Assembly (NCBI RefSeq): GCF_002993325.1
Contig: NZ_PVNO01000005.1
Span: 124,001-188,000, forward strand
DNA from: Alteromonas gracilis
GTDB lineage: Bacteria; Pseudomonadota; Gammaproteobacteria; Enterobacterales; Alteromonadaceae
Direction: 5' to 3'
DNA length: 64,000 nt
Part shown: positions 17,739 through 27,839 of the stretch, piece after piece
How positions within the stretch are numbered: position 1 is the first letter of the stretch
Layout: every line of letters starts with the position of its first letter
Notes under the pieces: model-generated
The model's input: only the letters and a program-made list of their open reading frames with translations
Databases searched by the model: none
Told to the model about the DNA's origin: nothing
Program-made: the position numbers and the translations under genes

Positions 17739-19097
17739 TTATAATTTAAACTTCGATTCTAAGGCATCTAAAAGTCGGCCGTGGATCCCTTCGAAGCCGC
17801 CGTTACTCATTACAAGTACGTGATCGCCTGGTTGTGCTACGTTACAAACACCTTGAACGATCTTCTCTACTTCCCTAAAGCAATGCGTCGGGGCGCTGCT
17901 ATGGGCAACGGAATCAACAAGTGACCAATCCATTCCCTCTGGCTCGTAAAGATAAACCTCATCGGCTTTCTGCCACGAATTTGCCAACGTATCTTTGTGA
18001 ACGCCCATTTTCATCGTGTTTGACCGAGGTTCTAGCACAGCCAGAATACGTGCATTACCCACCTTTTTGCGCAGTCCATCTAGTGTGGTTGCGATAGCGG
18101 TAGGGTGGTGTGCAAAGTCGTCATAAAGGGTGATGTTGTTTACTTCACCTTTTACTTCCATGCGGCGTTTAACATTCTTAAAAAATGATAAGGCTTCTAT
18201 GGCATCCTGTAAGGTGACACCAGCATGGTGAGCTGCGGCGATGGCCATTAAGCCGTTATCTACATTGTGCTGACCTACCAAAGGCCATGAGACGGTTCCT
18301 GCAGTAACACCGTTATGCACTACGTTGAACGCACTGCCGTCTTTTTTTAGCAGTTCAGCATGCCACTCTTTGCCTAGTGATTGGCGCGTCGACCAGCAGC
18401 CTTTCTTGAGCATATCTTCTATAGCCGGTGTATTGTTTGGCGTAAGAATAAGCCCGTTTTCAGGTACCATTCGGACTAAATGGTGGAACTGGGTTTGAAT
18501 AGCAGCAAGGTCAGCAAAAATATCCGCATGATCAAACTCAAGGTTGTTGATAACCAAGGTTTTCGGGCGATAGTGCACAAATTTCGAGCGTTTGTCGAAA
18601 AATGCGCTGTCGTACTCGTCAGCCTCTATCACGAAAAAAGGGCTTTCACCCACGCGTGCTGATACGCCAAAGTTTTCTGGCACGCCGCCAATCAAATAAC
18701 CAGGATTGAGACCCGCGTGCTCAAGAATCCACGCCACCATACTGCTGGTGGTCGTTTTACCATGGGTACCAGACAGCCCAATTACCCAACGATCTTTGAG
18801 TAAATTATCAAGCAGCCATTGAGGGCCGCTGGTGTAGGGTAAATTGCGATTTAACACGTATTCAACGGCGGGGTTACCGCGCGACATGGCGTTACCAATG
18901 ACCACAATATCTGGGGCTGGGTCAAACTGGCTCTCGCCGTAACCTTCGGTAAGCTCAATGCCTAATGCTTCGAGCTGGGTGCTCATTGGCGGATAAACGT
19001 TTTTATCTGAGCCTGTAACTTTGTGGCCGAGTGTTTTGGCAATGGCGGCAATGCCACCCATAAAACTTCCACAAATGCCTAAAATATGTACATGCAT
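17739..19097 (-). CDS. mpl: UDP-MurNAc tripeptide ligase Mpl (peptidoglycan recycling)
   Basis: A 452-residue Mur-ligase family enzyme. It starts MHVHILGICGSFMGGIAAIA, with the nucleotide-binding glycine loop; the ATP loop is GLSGTHGKTTTSSM near residue 108, followed by ENFGVSARVGESPFFVIEADEYDSAFFDKRSKF and DDFAHHPTAI, which separate Mpl from MurC. It joins the recycled tripeptide L-Ala-gamma-D-Glu-meso-DAP to UDP-MurNAc in the cytoplasm. It diverges from fbp and precedes ubiX. Confidence 0.95.
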   Translation of the reverse strand: MHVHILGICGSFMGGIAAIAKTLGHKVTGSDKNVYPPMSTQLEALGIELTEGYGESQFDPAPDIVVIGNAMSRGNPAVEYVLNRNLPYTSGPQWLLDNLLKDRWVIGLSGTHGKTTTSSMVAWILEHAGLNPGYLIGGVPENFGVSARVGESPFFVIEADEYDSAFFDKRSKFVHYRPKTLVINNLEFDHADIFADLAAIQTQFHHLVRMVPENGLILTPNNTPAIEDMLKKGCWSTRQSLGKEWHAELLKKDGSAFNVVHNGVTAGTVSWPLVGQHNVDNGLMAIAAAHHAGVTLQDAIEALSFFKNVKRRMEVKGEVNNITLYDDFAHHPTAIATTLDGLRKKVGNARILAVLEPRSNTMKMGVHKDTLANSWQKADEVYLYEPEGMDWSLVDSVAHSSAPTHCFREVEKIVQGVCNVAQPGDHVLVMSNGGFEGIHGRLLDALESKFKL

Positions 19098-19413
19098 AGC
19101 GCATTCTCAATGAATTTTCATGTTATCGGGGTACTTTATCAGAACCCTGCAACCTATAGATAATTCAATTTTTGTATTTAAACATATGCGTCATGCCTTT
19201 AAATTACGCTCACCTCAGGACATCTGCGGGATGCAAACTGGTATGGTGTGTGTATGTCATTGAACTGGTATGTTCCACTTCGCAGTGAACACGGTTACAA
19301 TCTAACCGCAGGTATAAAAACCTGTGCGTGCTTGCTAATAAAAAAAGCCGGTAAGGAAAGCTGAGCGATGGCTAGCACGACACCCTACACACGAAAAAAA
19401 AGGCTTACATTCA
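19098..19413. other. Divergent intergenic region mpl / fbp
   Basis: 316 bp separating divergent genes. A 30-codon ORF beginning ATG at 19368 with AAGGAAA about nine bases before it reads [12 protein letters not shown] and overlaps the fbp start in another frame; it could be a leader peptide or chance. An 18-bp sequence ACGGTTACAATCTAACCG near 19300 is a loose inverted repeat. No RNA gene is recognisable. Confidence 0.4.
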
Positions 19414-20391
19414 ATGAAACGTTTAAATTCCCAATTGCAACAAGACGGTGCACCACTTGAGTTAATTCTGCTCATTCGTACACTGCTAGCGGGCTGTAAA
19501 GAAATTTCTTTCCGCGTGAGTCAAGGCGCACTTGCTGGCGTGCTCGGTTCAACGCTTTCAGAAAACGTACAAGGCGAAACACAAAAAAAGCTCGACGTTA
19601 TCTCTAACCACATTTTAAAAGACACGCTAAGGGAATCTGGCTACGTTAAAGCCATTTCGTCCGAAGAAGAAGACGATGTAGTACCGTGCAATCCAGAAGG
19701 TAACTACTTAGTAAGTTTCGATCCGCTTGACGGGTCGTCAAACACTGAAATTAATAGCCTTATTGGTACTATCTTCTCTATCGCTCACGCCCCGCAGTGG
19801 ATGAAGCCAGATGACCCGTCTGCGTTCTTGCAGCCTGGTACACAGATGGTTGCAGCGGGATATGTGCTTTATGGCCCGTCTACAATGTTAGCGCTGACGA
19901 CAGGACGCGGTACGCACATCTATACCCTTGATAAAACGCATGGTGGCTTCTTGCTGACTCACCCGAATATACAGGTGCCGGAGCAAACCTCTGAATTCTC
20001 GATTAATGCGTCGAACCAGCGTCATTGGGAACCGGCAATGCAGGCGTATGTTGCCGATCTGTTAGCAGGTAAAGAAGGTCCACGTGGTAAAGACTTTAAT
20101 ATGCGCTGGGTAGCTGCCATGGTGGGCGATATTCATCGTTTGCTTTGTCGTGGCGGTATCTTTATGTATCCATTCGACAACAGAGATCCGTCAAAGCCAG
20201 GTAAATTACGCTTGCTCTACGAAGCCAACCCAATGGCGTTTTTGATGGAACAAGCCGGTGGTAAAGCAGAAACCGGTACTGGCCGAATTTTAGAAGTAAT
20301 GCCTGAAGAAATTCATCAGCGCGTACCTTGCATCATCGGCTCTAAAGACGAAGTTGATATGTGCTTAAGCTACAACGACAACGCGAAGTAA
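19414..20391 (+). CDS. fbp: Class I fructose-1,6-bisphosphatase
   Basis: A 325-residue enzyme close to the E. coli Fbp length (332). The metal-binding motif is [22 protein letters not shown] near residues 107-128; the substrate-binding region [56 protein letters not shown] is diagnostic of class I. It removes the 1-phosphate from fructose 1,6-bisphosphate in gluconeogenesis. An AAAAGG ribosome site lies 11 bases upstream. Here gluconeogenic fbp and ppa are adjacent, each with its own terminator. Confidence 0.96.
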   Translation: MKRLNSQLQQDGAPLELILLIRTLLAGCKEISFRVSQGALAGVLGSTLSENVQGETQKKLDVISNHILKDTLRESGYVKAISSEEEDDVVPCNPEGNYLVSFDPLDGSSNTEINSLIGTIFSIAHAPQWMKPDDPSAFLQPGTQMVAAGYVLYGPSTMLALTTGRGTHIYTLDKTHGGFLLTHPNIQVPEQTSEFSINASNQRHWEPAMQAYVADLLAGKEGPRGKDFNMRWVAAMVGDIHRLLCRGGIFMYPFDNRDPSKPGKLRLLYEANPMAFLMEQAGGKAETGTGRILEVMPEEIHQRVPCIIGSKDEVDMCLSYNDNAK

Positions 20392-20397
20392 TGAAAA

Positions 20398-20424
20398 AAT
20401 GGCCCGTTAGGGCCATTTGATTGT
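20398..20424 (+). terminator. fbp terminator
   Basis: AATGGCCC-GTTA-GGGCCATT forms an 8-bp stem immediately after the fbp stop, followed by a weak T-rich tail (TTGATTGTT). Confidence 0.6.
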
Positions 20425-20554
20425 TAAAAGGCGGCAAAATTTAACGAAAAATAAAGAGATTAGTACGACATGGGTCGTAAAGCGTTTTTATTTTGCCTCT
20501 GTCACCGTATACTTACGACCAAAATTTTTAATCCATCATTGAAAGGACCTAAGA

Positions 20555-21085
20555 ATGAGCTTGAGTGCAATTTCTGCTGGTAAAAACGTACCAGATGAAG
20601 TGAATGTGATCATCGAGATTCCAGCACATGCTGACCCGGTGAAGTACGAAGTAGACAAAGACACAGGTGCGCTATTTGTTGACCGTTTCATGGCAACTTG
20701 CATGCACTACCCAACTAACTACGGTTACGTTAACAACACATTGTCTGAAGATGGTGACCCAGTTGACGTACTAGTTATGACACCTTTCCCACTACTTGCA
20801 GGTTCTGTAATTAAGTGTCGTCCAGTTGGCGTACTAAACATGACTGACGAGTCTGGTAAAGATGCAAAAGTACTAGCGGTACCAGTAGACAAGCTTTCTA
20901 CTATTTACCGTGACGTAAAAGAGATTGCAGACGTACCTCCGCTTCTTCTTAAGCAAATCGAGCACTTCTTCGAGCACTATAAAGATCTTGAAGAAGGCAA
21001 ATGGGTGAAGATTGACGGTTGGGCCGACGCTGCAGCTGCAAAAGAAGAAATTACCGCAAGCATCGCGCGTTTCGAAGCAGAATAA
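20555..21085 (+). CDS. ppa: Inorganic pyrophosphatase
   Basis: A 176-residue family I soluble pyrophosphatase, the E. coli length. Visible motifs are [21 protein letters not shown], the [15 protein letters not shown] region and the signature [16 protein letters not shown], which carries the metal-binding aspartates. It hydrolyses pyrophosphate to drive biosynthetic reactions. GAAAGGA about seven bases before the ATG is a strong ribosome site, and codon choice is biased as expected for a highly expressed gene. Confidence 0.97.
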   Translation: MSLSAISAGKNVPDEVNVIIEIPAHADPVKYEVDKDTGALFVDRFMATCMHYPTNYGYVNNTLSEDGDPVDVLVMTPFPLLAGSVIKCRPVGVLNMTDESGKDAKVLAVPVDKLSTIYRDVKEIADVPPLLLKQIEHFFEHYKDLEEGKWVKIDGWADAAAAKEEITASIARFEAE

Positions 21086-21111
21086 TTCACGCTGCTTTAA
21101 ATTGATGATAC

Positions 21112-21140
21112 AAAGGGCTGGTGTAATACCAGCCCTTTTT
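21112..21140 (+). terminator. ppa terminator
   Basis: A perfect 11-bp stem AAAGGGCTGGT / ACCAGCCCTTT with loop GTAAT runs into TTTTT 27 bases after the ppa stop codon. Confidence 0.9.
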
Positions 21141-21222
21141 GTATGTGGTCTAAAAGTGAAGATTGATAACTAAAACTAGGCATTACAACAGAAAGCTAAA
21201 CAAATACCTGAAAGAGACCAGT

Positions 21223-21708
21223 ATGTACCACCTGAAACAAACCGTGACCTCATTATTTGCCGTACTGATGATGGTTGTAACCTTCAGTGCTTCAGCAGAT
21301 GAGACTGCCATTGAAGTATATTGGGAAGACCTAGTGCCTGAAGGTTTTAACGAGCTTGCGCCGCCTTCAGTACAACACAATGGCGAGATGAGTCAGCTTC
21401 AGCCTGATGCGCCAACGGTCGATACCTTTGACGGCAAACGAGTCAAAATCCCTGGTTTTGTTGTGCCGCTTGAAGGTACAGCAGAACTCACCACCGAATT
21501 CTTACTTGTTCCCTATTTTGGCGCCTGTATTCACGTACCACCACCGCCTTCTAATCAAATTGTGTACGTGAAATTTGAAGAAGGTGTGCGCATAGACAAT
21601 ATTTACGACGCGATTTGGGTAACCGGTGAACTGTCGACAGATGGTTGGAAAGGCGATATTGCGTCGGTAGGTTACCGTTTGAAAGGCGAAGCAGTTGAAG
21701 GCTTTTAA
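21223..21708 (+). CDS. Secreted DUF3299 protein
   Basis: A 161-residue exported protein. An N-terminal signal peptide with a core LFAVLMMVVTF is followed by cleavage near SASA-DE. The mature part has the DUF3299 pattern: DGKRVKIPGFVVPLE, then FLLVPYFGACIHVPPPPSNQIVYV and a C-terminal small beta domain. The single cysteine in FGACIHVPPPP is conserved in the family. No activity is established to my knowledge; family members often accompany metal or ABC export genes, which are not seen here. I start at ATG 21223 because AAGAGA precedes it and the signal peptide then begins directly. Confidence 0.8.
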   Translation: MYHLKQTVTSLFAVLMMVVTFSASADETAIEVYWEDLVPEGFNELAPPSVQHNGEMSQLQPDAPTVDTFDGKRVKIPGFVVPLEGTAELTTEFLLVPYFGACIHVPPPPSNQIVYVKFEEGVRIDNIYDAIWVTGELSTDGWKGDIASVGYRLKGEAVEGF

Positions 21709-21727
21709 GGATAGCTAGCCGAATAGG

Positions 21728-22426
21728 CTAGCCCTGCGTATAAATCTGCTCAGCGCGGTTAAAAAGAAGCCAAGACGTTAAAATGTACTTGTCGTTACTT
21801 TTTGGAATTTGGCCGCGGTGCGTGTGAGTAAAATAGGCGGGCGCAATCACCATTCTGCCTGCTTTGGGCTTGACCGCACGGTTTTGATAATAAAACTCGG
21901 TCTCGCCCCCTTCTTCCACGTCGTTTAAGTAGTACATAAACAGCAATACGCGGTGCAGTGCATCGTTATGTTGAAGCTGCGGGTACACTTCTGAGTGCCA
22001 GTACGGGTAACCGCCGTTGCCCGCGGTGTAGCGCTGGGCATTAACATCGCCAACTCGAAACAAGTAATTCACCAAATTAGCCAAATTGGGTTTCCCAACT
22101 TCATCAAAGTTCTCACCTGTTACTTTTACCGGCTCACCAGTTTTGGGATGGCGTACGGTTAAGCCAATAGGCCCAACAAGCGCAAAATAGTACTTTTCAA
22201 TGTAGGAGACCAGCTGCTGACCGGTGTGCTGCATCACTTGCTGAAATAAGTCTTTAAATTCTGGGTTACGGCTTATCGACACATCCATGCTGCGTTTTTT
22301 ATCTAAATCGACGCCACCACCGGTGCGGCCTTGAGACAAATTAGGGCTGCTTTCGAAGCGTTCCATGAGTTGCTTGCACAGCTCTGGTGGTAACACATCA
22401 TCAATAACTTCAATTAAATCGCTCAT
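21728..22426 (-). CDS. 2-oxoglutarate/Fe(II) oxygenase, prolyl-4-hydroxylase-like
   Basis: A 232-residue protein whose second half has the double-stranded beta-helix pattern of P4H-type oxygenases: His144 and Glu146 in YWHSEVYP, VLLFMYYLNDVEEGGETEFY, and RMVIAPAYFTHTHRG with the distal His at 201 or 203, then Lys213, which could hold 2-oxoglutarate. The iron triad would be His-Glu-His instead of the commoner His-Asp-His. The substrate is unknown. The gene is followed in the same direction by nothing close and is preceded by a thioesterase gene 22 bp away, so the pair may be co-transcribed. Confidence 0.72.
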   Translation of the reverse strand: MSDLIEVIDDVLPPELCKQLMERFESSPNLSQGRTGGGVDLDKKRSMDVSISRNPEFKDLFQQVMQHTGQQLVSYIEKYYFALVGPIGLTVRHPKTGEPVKVTGENFDEVGKPNLANLVNYLFRVGDVNAQRYTAGNGGYPYWHSEVYPQLQHNDALHRVLLFMYYLNDVEEGGETEFYYQNRAVKPKAGRMVIAPAYFTHTHRGQIPKSNDKYILTSWLLFNRAEQIYTQG

Positions 22427-22448
22427 GGATACCTCGTACGGCGCTTTA

Positions 22449-22868
22449 TTATTTAGTGGGTAGTTCTTTAAAGTGTGACTGTAGTTCCGACTTCACGTTA
22501 TCTGGGATAGGCGCAGAGCGCTGTGTTTTGTAGTCAAAATGCACCATAGTGGTCACGCCGGTTGAGCATAACTTGTCGTCCTGCCATAACTCTTGAAACA
22601 CATCGAATGCACTGTTACCCAATCGGCTAATATAGGTTTTCACCGTCACCGGTTTGCCATAAAAAATTTGCGCTAAAAAATCGACCTTATAGCTGGCTAA
22701 AATAAGCGGCCAGTTTTGTAAGTCTAGCTCAGGGGTAAACATTCTGAATATGGGCTCTCGGGCCGCTTCAAACCAAGCGACTAGTGCCGTGTTACTGACA
22801 TGCTGCAGGGCATCGGTTTCACAAAAACGTACATCAAAAGATGTGACAAGTGGTGCTGTATTACTCAT
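22449..22868 (-). CDS. 4HBT/YbgC-like acyl-CoA thioesterase
   Basis: A 139-residue hotdog protein. FDVRFCETDALQHVSNTALVAWFEAAREPIF carries the 4-hydroxybenzoyl-CoA thioesterase signature, with Asp of the ETDALQHV segment as the presumed catalytic residue. Such enzymes hydrolyse short- or medium-chain acyl-CoA; many of this sub-type are of unknown physiological substrate. It lies just upstream of the 2OG oxygenase gene on the same strand. Confidence 0.82.
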   Translation of the reverse strand: MSNTAPLVTSFDVRFCETDALQHVSNTALVAWFEAAREPIFRMFTPELDLQNWPLILASYKVDFLAQIFYGKPVTVKTYISRLGNSAFDVFQELWQDDKLCSTGVTTMVHFDYKTQRSAPIPDNVKSELQSHFKELPTK

Positions 22869-23053
22869 AAATTTTTGTAGGCTTTGTTATTAGTTTGTTT
22901 TCCACTCTAGCATTATGCGCGGGAGTTTTCAGTAGGCCCTTATGTAAGGGATTGTGTTGAAGGTAAATCGTTGTGTTTTGATTACCTTACAGGGGTGTGC
23001 CGTTAAGTGCTTTTGCATTACAATCCGCTTCTAACTTTTTGAGCGAACATACT

Positions 23054-24556
23054 ATGACTGCGATTGGGATTGACTACGGTACATCAAATTCTGAAGTTGT
23101 GTATTTTGATGGAACGGCCCATCAGCACATCAAGCTTGACCCGCTAGATAAGAAGAGCAATAAAATCCGTTCTTCGGTGTTCATCTATTTTGAAGATGAA
23201 CTGCCGCCGCCACCTGATGTGATGGTCGAGGCAAAAGTTGCACAGCTACAGCGCGTTATCAGTGAACAAATAGATAAAGCAAAAGACGGTTACTATTCGG
23301 CGAAAGACCCAAAAGAACAGGCGATGTATAGCGACCGTATCGACTCGTTGCGCGGTGACCTTCATAACAAGCCTGCATTACAGCGCAAAGCTATTGCACA
23401 GTTGATGCATGCTATGTCGCTAGATGAAATTCCGCTGTTACGCTTAGTAGAACACGGCAAGTTTGCCTTTGGTGAAGAAGGGTTTAGACGCTTTCTTAAA
23501 ATGCCTGATAAAGGCCGGCTTATCTATTCCCCTAAGAACTTTTTAGGCGCATCGCTAGACGGCGACCAAAAACAAGCGTTCATCGGTATTATTGCTAAGC
23601 AGTTGGCATACTTTAAACAGTGTGCAGAACAGCAGTTAGGCAAAGCTGTTAATAACGCTGTTATTGGCCGGCCCGTTAAGTTTCACGGTACTCGCGGTGA
23701 AGAAGGAAACATCCAAGCCATTCAAATTATGACGGAAGCGGCAACTAAAGCCGGGTTTTCAGGGGTTAATTTCCTAGATGAACCTATCGCTGCGGCGTAC
23801 AAAATTGAGCAAACTTTGCCTAAAGATACCACCACGCTCATTGTTGATATTGGTGGGGGGACAACGGATATATGCTGTATTAAGCTTTCGCCGGAACGTT
23901 CAAACCAGCTTGATCGCAAAGATGATGTTCTGTCGGTAACAGGTAGACGTTTAGGCGGTATGGATTGCGATAAAAGCTTAGTGCTAAAAGGTATAGCGCC
24001 TGAAATGGGTATGGGTCTTAAAATGATTAACGGGCTTCCCGTTCCACCCACCTATTTTTCAGACATGTGCGCCGTTGATAACATCCCGGCACTAACCCGC
24101 TTTTTCTCTGACGATTATGGGCTAGATATTTCTCAAACCATGTCGGTAATAAAGGAGCCTGCTCAACTAGAGCGCCTGCTTATTGTGCAAGAGAACAAGT
24201 TGTCTGCCCGCGTTGTCAACTCAGCGCGATTAGCCAAAGAACTACTTTCTAGCAAACAGAACATTACTTTACCGCTGCACTATATTGAAGATGACTTTGA
24301 TGTAGAGATTTCTCAAGATTCACTTAAAAAAGCACTAAAACCTTGGCTTGATAAAGTGAAAGCGTTGGTAGTGGAATGTTTGGAAAATAGCAGTGAAAAA
24401 CCAGAAGTGGTGATGATAACCGGCGGTATGAGTTTATCGCCAATCGTCGTTGATGCGCTGTATGAAAACCTGCTTACTGGTTTACCTCGGTTAGAGAATG
24501 ACGCATTCAACTCGGTATGCGAAGGGTTAGCTATTCAAGCGGCTAAGCACGCTTGA
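23054..24556 (+). CDS. yegD: Hsp70-like protein YegD
   Basis: A 500-residue actin-fold ATPase. AIGIDYGTSNSEVVYFDG is the phosphate-1 loop, IVDIGGGTTDICCIKL the phosphate-2 loop, and VVMITGGMSLSPIVVDALYENL the adenosine loop; FLDEPIAAAYKIE is conserved in Hsp70 proteins. It lacks the C-terminal substrate-binding and lid domains of DnaK. The match to YegD covers the whole length (SPKNFLGAS, VIGRPVKFHG). YegD has no clear client. I take the ATG at 23054, which puts the phosphate loop at the N terminus; a GTG at 22997 would add 19 residues. Confidence 0.88.
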   Translation: MTAIGIDYGTSNSEVVYFDGTAHQHIKLDPLDKKSNKIRSSVFIYFEDELPPPPDVMVEAKVAQLQRVISEQIDKAKDGYYSAKDPKEQAMYSDRIDSLRGDLHNKPALQRKAIAQLMHAMSLDEIPLLRLVEHGKFAFGEEGFRRFLKMPDKGRLIYSPKNFLGASLDGDQKQAFIGIIAKQLAYFKQCAEQQLGKAVNNAVIGRPVKFHGTRGEEGNIQAIQIMTEAATKAGFSGVNFLDEPIAAAYKIEQTLPKDTTTLIVDIGGGTTDICCIKLSPERSNQLDRKDDVLSVTGRRLGGMDCDKSLVLKGIAPEMGMGLKMINGLPVPPTYFSDMCAVDNIPALTRFFSDDYGLDISQTMSVIKEPAQLERLLIVQENKLSARVVNSARLAKELLSSKQNITLPLHYIEDDFDVEISQDSLKKALKPWLDKVKALVVECLENSSEKPEVVMITGGMSLSPIVVDALYENLLTGLPRLENDAFNSVCEGLAIQAAKHA

Positions 24557-24593
24557 TATGGCCTAGCTTCCTTTAAGCATTATACCTAGCACT

Positions 24594-24634
24594 AAGCCTT
24601 AGCGTAGTAGCGCTTACTACGCTAAGGCTTTTTT
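24594..24634. terminator. Strong terminator after yegD
   Basis: A perfect 16-bp stem (24594-24609 with 24615-24630) around the loop GCGCT ends in six T residues. It lies between the convergent yegD and the small minus-strand gene, whose stop codon is only a few bases beyond. Confidence 0.92.
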
Positions 24635-24636
24635 GA

Positions 24637-24804
24637 TCAGTGCTTAAGAATATTGTGCTCTTTGAGATAAATCGCGATAGCCTCTGGCGACTCGAAAGCT
24701 TTTAACAGCATTTCTTGTGCGCGTGCTTTTACATCATTGTCTTCTGATGACGAAAGTAGGTGGTACCATGTTTTCACTAAGGCTAGTGGCGGCGTTTGAG
24801 TCAT
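24637..24804 (-). CDS. Small uncharacterised protein
   Basis: A 55-residue predicted cytoplasmic, helical protein, MTQTPPLALVKTWYHLLSSS at the N terminus and ending EHNILKH. I do not recognise a family. The reading frame is supported by a GGAG ribosome site eight bases before the ATG at 24804 and by the terminator directly downstream; an in-frame codon at 24834 would add ten residues. It is flanked by uvrA on the same strand, from which a 170-bp gap separates it. No function can be assigned. Confidence 0.6.
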   Translation of the reverse strand: MTQTPPLALVKTWYHLLSSSEDNDVKARAQEMLLKAFESPEAIAIYLKEHNILKH

Positions 24805-24929
24805 TGGGTTTCGCTCCAGCAATTCTAACTGCAAAATTCACTTAAATCATCGTAACGTATGATTTGCCAAAACAAGCTCTGACCAGCGCGAAAAAACGAA
24901 AAAATCATCGAATAAAACGCACTTTTTAC

Positions 24930-24958
24930 AGGTTGCCGTGTAATTTACACAGCAACCT
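24930..24958 (-). terminator. Hairpin between uvrA and the small gene
   Basis: AGGTTGC and GCAACCT, with inner GTGT / ACAC and loop AATTT, form a stable hairpin 50 bases past the uvrA stop. The following bases on the minus strand (TGTAAAAAGTG) lack a T-tract, so termination would be imperfect; it might instead protect the 3' end. Confidence 0.4.
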
Positions 24959-25007
24959 ATTATAAAAGCCGCGCGTCTTATTACGATGTTAATCGCTCAA
25001 CGCAAGC

Positions 25008-27839
25008 TTAAGCTTGATTGAGCATGGGCTTTAGGAATCGTCCAGTATGTGAAACTTCTTGTTGGGCCACATGCTCTGGTGTTCCCTCTGCAATAATCTG
25101 GCCACCTCCGGAGCCGCCCTCCGGTCCAAGGTCAACAATCCAGTCTGCGGTTTTAATTACATCGAGGTTATGCTCAATAACCACAACGGTATTACCGTGA
25201 TCGCGTAGTCGGTGAAGTACCGCTAATAACTGTTTAATATCGTGGAAGTGCAAACCTGTTGTCGGCTCATCCAAGATATAAAGCGTCTGCCCAGTGTCTC
25301 TTTTTGACAACTCTTTTGCCAACTTAACTCGTTGAGCCTCACCACCAGATAAAGTAGTAGCAGCTTGCCCCAGTCGGATATACGACAAGCCCACATCCAT
25401 GAGTGTCTGCAATTTACGTGAAATAGCCGGAATTGCATCAAAGAACTCACGGGCATCTTCAACAGTCATTTCCAACACTTCATGAATGTTCTTATCTTTG
25501 TACTTTATCTCTAACGTTTCACGGTTGTAGCGTTTGCCCTGACATACATCACATGGCACATACACGTCTGGCAAAAAGTGCATTTCCACTTTAATTACGC
25601 CGTCACCCTGACACGCTTCACAGCGACCGCCCTTCACGTTAAAACTAAAGCGGCCAGGCTTATAACCCCGTGAACGCGACTCTTGCGTTCCCGCGAACAT
25701 TTCACGAATAGGTGTGAAAATACCAGCATAGGTAGCAGGGTTAGAGCGAGGTGTTCTGCCAATTGGGCTTTGGTCAATATCAACCACTTTATCTAGCTGG
25801 TCCAACCCCGTCATCGCTTTGTGTGGTGCTGGTTCAGCTGTGGTTGCTTTGTTTAATTCTCGCTGTGCAATCTTGTAGAAAGTGTCGTTAATTAACGTCG
25901 ACTTGCCAGAGCCGGATACGCCAGTAACACAAGTCATTACGCCTGTGGGAATGCGCAAATCCACAGACTGTAGATTGTTACCCGTTGCGCCGGTAAGCTC
26001 TAACCACTTATCGTCTTTAACTGGCGTACGAGACGCCGGAATGTCAATTTTTTCTCTTCCTGAAAGATATTTTCCTGTGAGTGAATGTTCACTATTTTTA
26101 ATATCTTCTAAAGAGCCTTCAGCAATAATTTCGCCACCATGTACCCCAGCACCGGGACCGATATCGACGATGTAGTCTGCTTCTCGAATGGCGTCTTCAT
26201 CGTGCTCTACAACTAAAACAGTATTTCCCAAGTCACGTAAATGCGTAAGGGTATTAAGCAAGCGCTCGTTGTCCCGTTGATGCAGCCCGATGGAAGGTTC
26301 ATCCAACACGTACATTACGCCAACGAGGCCAGCGCCAATTTGGCTGGCAAGTCGAATACGCTGAGCTTCACCACCGGATAAAGTATCGGCGCTTCGCGAC
26401 ATTGATAAGTAATTTAGACCCACATTCACAAGGAAGCGCAGACGGTCCATAATCTCTTTCAGGATCTTCTCAGCGATTTGCGCACGCTGTCCTTCCAGAT
26501 TCAGCGTTTCAAAAAAGCTATAAGCATCAGCAATGGACATATTTGCAATGGCTGGCAAATTTGTGTCCTGAATAAACACATTGCGCGCTTCGACGCGAAG
26601 GCGAGTGCCGTTACAACTGCTACAGTGCTGTTGGCTCAAATATTTAGCGAGTTCTTCGCGTACAGAATTAGATTCTGTTTCACGATAGCGGCGCTCCATG
26701 TTCGGAATAATGCCCTCGAAAGGATGCTTGCGCTCCATTACATCGCCGCGCTCGTTAATGTACTTAAACGAAAGCGATTTGCCTTTAGAACCATAAAGAA
26801 CAATATCTTGGTGTTCTTTATCTAAATCTTCGAAGGGAGCCGTTAGGCTGAACTTGTAATGTTCAGCCACTGCTTGAAGCATTTGGAAATAATAGTAGCT
26901 TCGTTTATCCCAACCTCGAATAGCACCGCCTGAAAGGCTCAACTCTGTGTTACCCACTACCCGAGCCGGGTCAAAGAACTGTCTCGTTCCTAAACCGTCA
27001 CAGGTAGGGCAGGCACCGGCAGGATTGTTGAACGAAAATAAACGAGGTTCTAGTTCACTGATACTGTATCCACAGTGCGGGCAGGCAAAGTTTGCAGAGA
27101 ATATAATTTCCTCTGCATCCTTGTCGTCCATATCTGCCACAACTGCATTACCGCCCGCCAAACTAAGCGCTGTTTCAAAAGACTCGGATAGGCGAAGGGC
27201 CATATCGTCGCGTACTTTGAAACGGTCCACTACCACCTCGATGGTGTGCTTCTTGTGCAAGTCTAACGGAGGAGGATCAGATAAATCGCACACTTCACCG
27301 TCTATGCGGGCACGTATAAAGCCCTGTGCTGATAAATTTTGCAGGGTTTTGACGTGCTCACCTTTACGCTCTTTCACGATAGGCGCTAATAGCATTAGCT
27401 TGCTGCCTTCTGGCATGGCTAACACTTTATCCACCATCTGGCTTACCGTTTGCGCATCAAGCGGTACATCGTGGTCAGGACATCGAGGTGTGCCTACTCG
27501 AGCAAACATTAGACGCAAGTAGTCGTAAACTTCGGTAATCGTTCCCACCGTTGAACGAGGGTTATGTGACGTTGATTTTTGCTCAATGGATATTGCAGGT
27601 GACAAACCCTCAATATGATCAACATCGGGTTTTTCCATCATAGAAAGAAACTGACGAGCGTAGGCAGACAAAGATTCAACGTAACGACGCTGACCTTCTG
27701 CATAGAGCGTGTCAAATGCAAGAGACGATTTGCCCGAGCCGGAAAGGCCGGTAATCACCACCAGTTTGTCTCGTGGCAGTGTTAAATCGATGTTTTTCAG
27801 ATTATGGGTGCGAGCACCGCGAATTTCGATTTTATCCAT
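25008..27839 (-). CDS. uvrA: Excinuclease ABC subunit A
   Basis: A 943-residue protein with two ABC ATPase modules: Walker [17 protein letters not shown] near residue 33 and [16 protein letters not shown] near 645; signatures [16 protein letters not shown] and [16 protein letters not shown]; zinc-binding cysteine pairs CPHC...CPTC and CEAC...CDVC. UvrA dimers scan DNA, recognise bulky lesions and load UvrB in nucleotide excision repair. The length and order match E. coli UvrA (940). In E. coli uvrA is divergent from ssb; here ssb lies 11 kb away beyond a sugar locus. Confidence 0.98.
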   Translation of the reverse strand: MDKIEIRGARTHNLKNIDLTLPRDKLVVITGLSGSGKSSLAFDTLYAEGQRRYVESLSAYARQFLSMMEKPDVDHIEGLSPAISIEQKSTSHNPRSTVGTITEVYDYLRLMFARVGTPRCPDHDVPLDAQTVSQMVDKVLAMPEGSKLMLLAPIVKERKGEHVKTLQNLSAQGFIRARIDGEVCDLSDPPPLDLHKKHTIEVVVDRFKVRDDMALRLSESFETALSLAGGNAVVADMDDKDAEEIIFSANFACPHCGYSISELEPRLFSFNNPAGACPTCDGLGTRQFFDPARVVGNTELSLSGGAIRGWDKRSYYYFQMLQAVAEHYKFSLTAPFEDLDKEHQDIVLYGSKGKSLSFKYINERGDVMERKHPFEGIIPNMERRYRETESNSVREELAKYLSQQHCSSCNGTRLRVEARNVFIQDTNLPAIANMSIADAYSFFETLNLEGQRAQIAEKILKEIMDRLRFLVNVGLNYLSMSRSADTLSGGEAQRIRLASQIGAGLVGVMYVLDEPSIGLHQRDNERLLNTLTHLRDLGNTVLVVEHDEDAIREADYIVDIGPGAGVHGGEIIAEGSLEDIKNSEHSLTGKYLSGREKIDIPASRTPVKDDKWLELTGATGNNLQSVDLRIPTGVMTCVTGVSGSGKSTLINDTFYKIAQRELNKATTAEPAPHKAMTGLDQLDKVVDIDQSPIGRTPRSNPATYAGIFTPIREMFAGTQESRSRGYKPGRFSFNVKGGRCEACQGDGVIKVEMHFLPDVYVPCDVCQGKRYNRETLEIKYKDKNIHEVLEMTVEDAREFFDAIPAISRKLQTLMDVGLSYIRLGQAATTLSGGEAQRVKLAKELSKRDTGQTLYILDEPTTGLHFHDIKQLLAVLHRLRDHGNTVVVIEHNLDVIKTADWIVDLGPEGGSGGGQIIAEGTPEHVAQQEVSHTGRFLKPMLNQA

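Noticed and set aside
26947-27522. 191-codon ORF antisense to uvrA
   Set aside because: It lies wholly inside uvrA, whose domain motifs are intact; the long open frame follows from codon bias on the coding strand.
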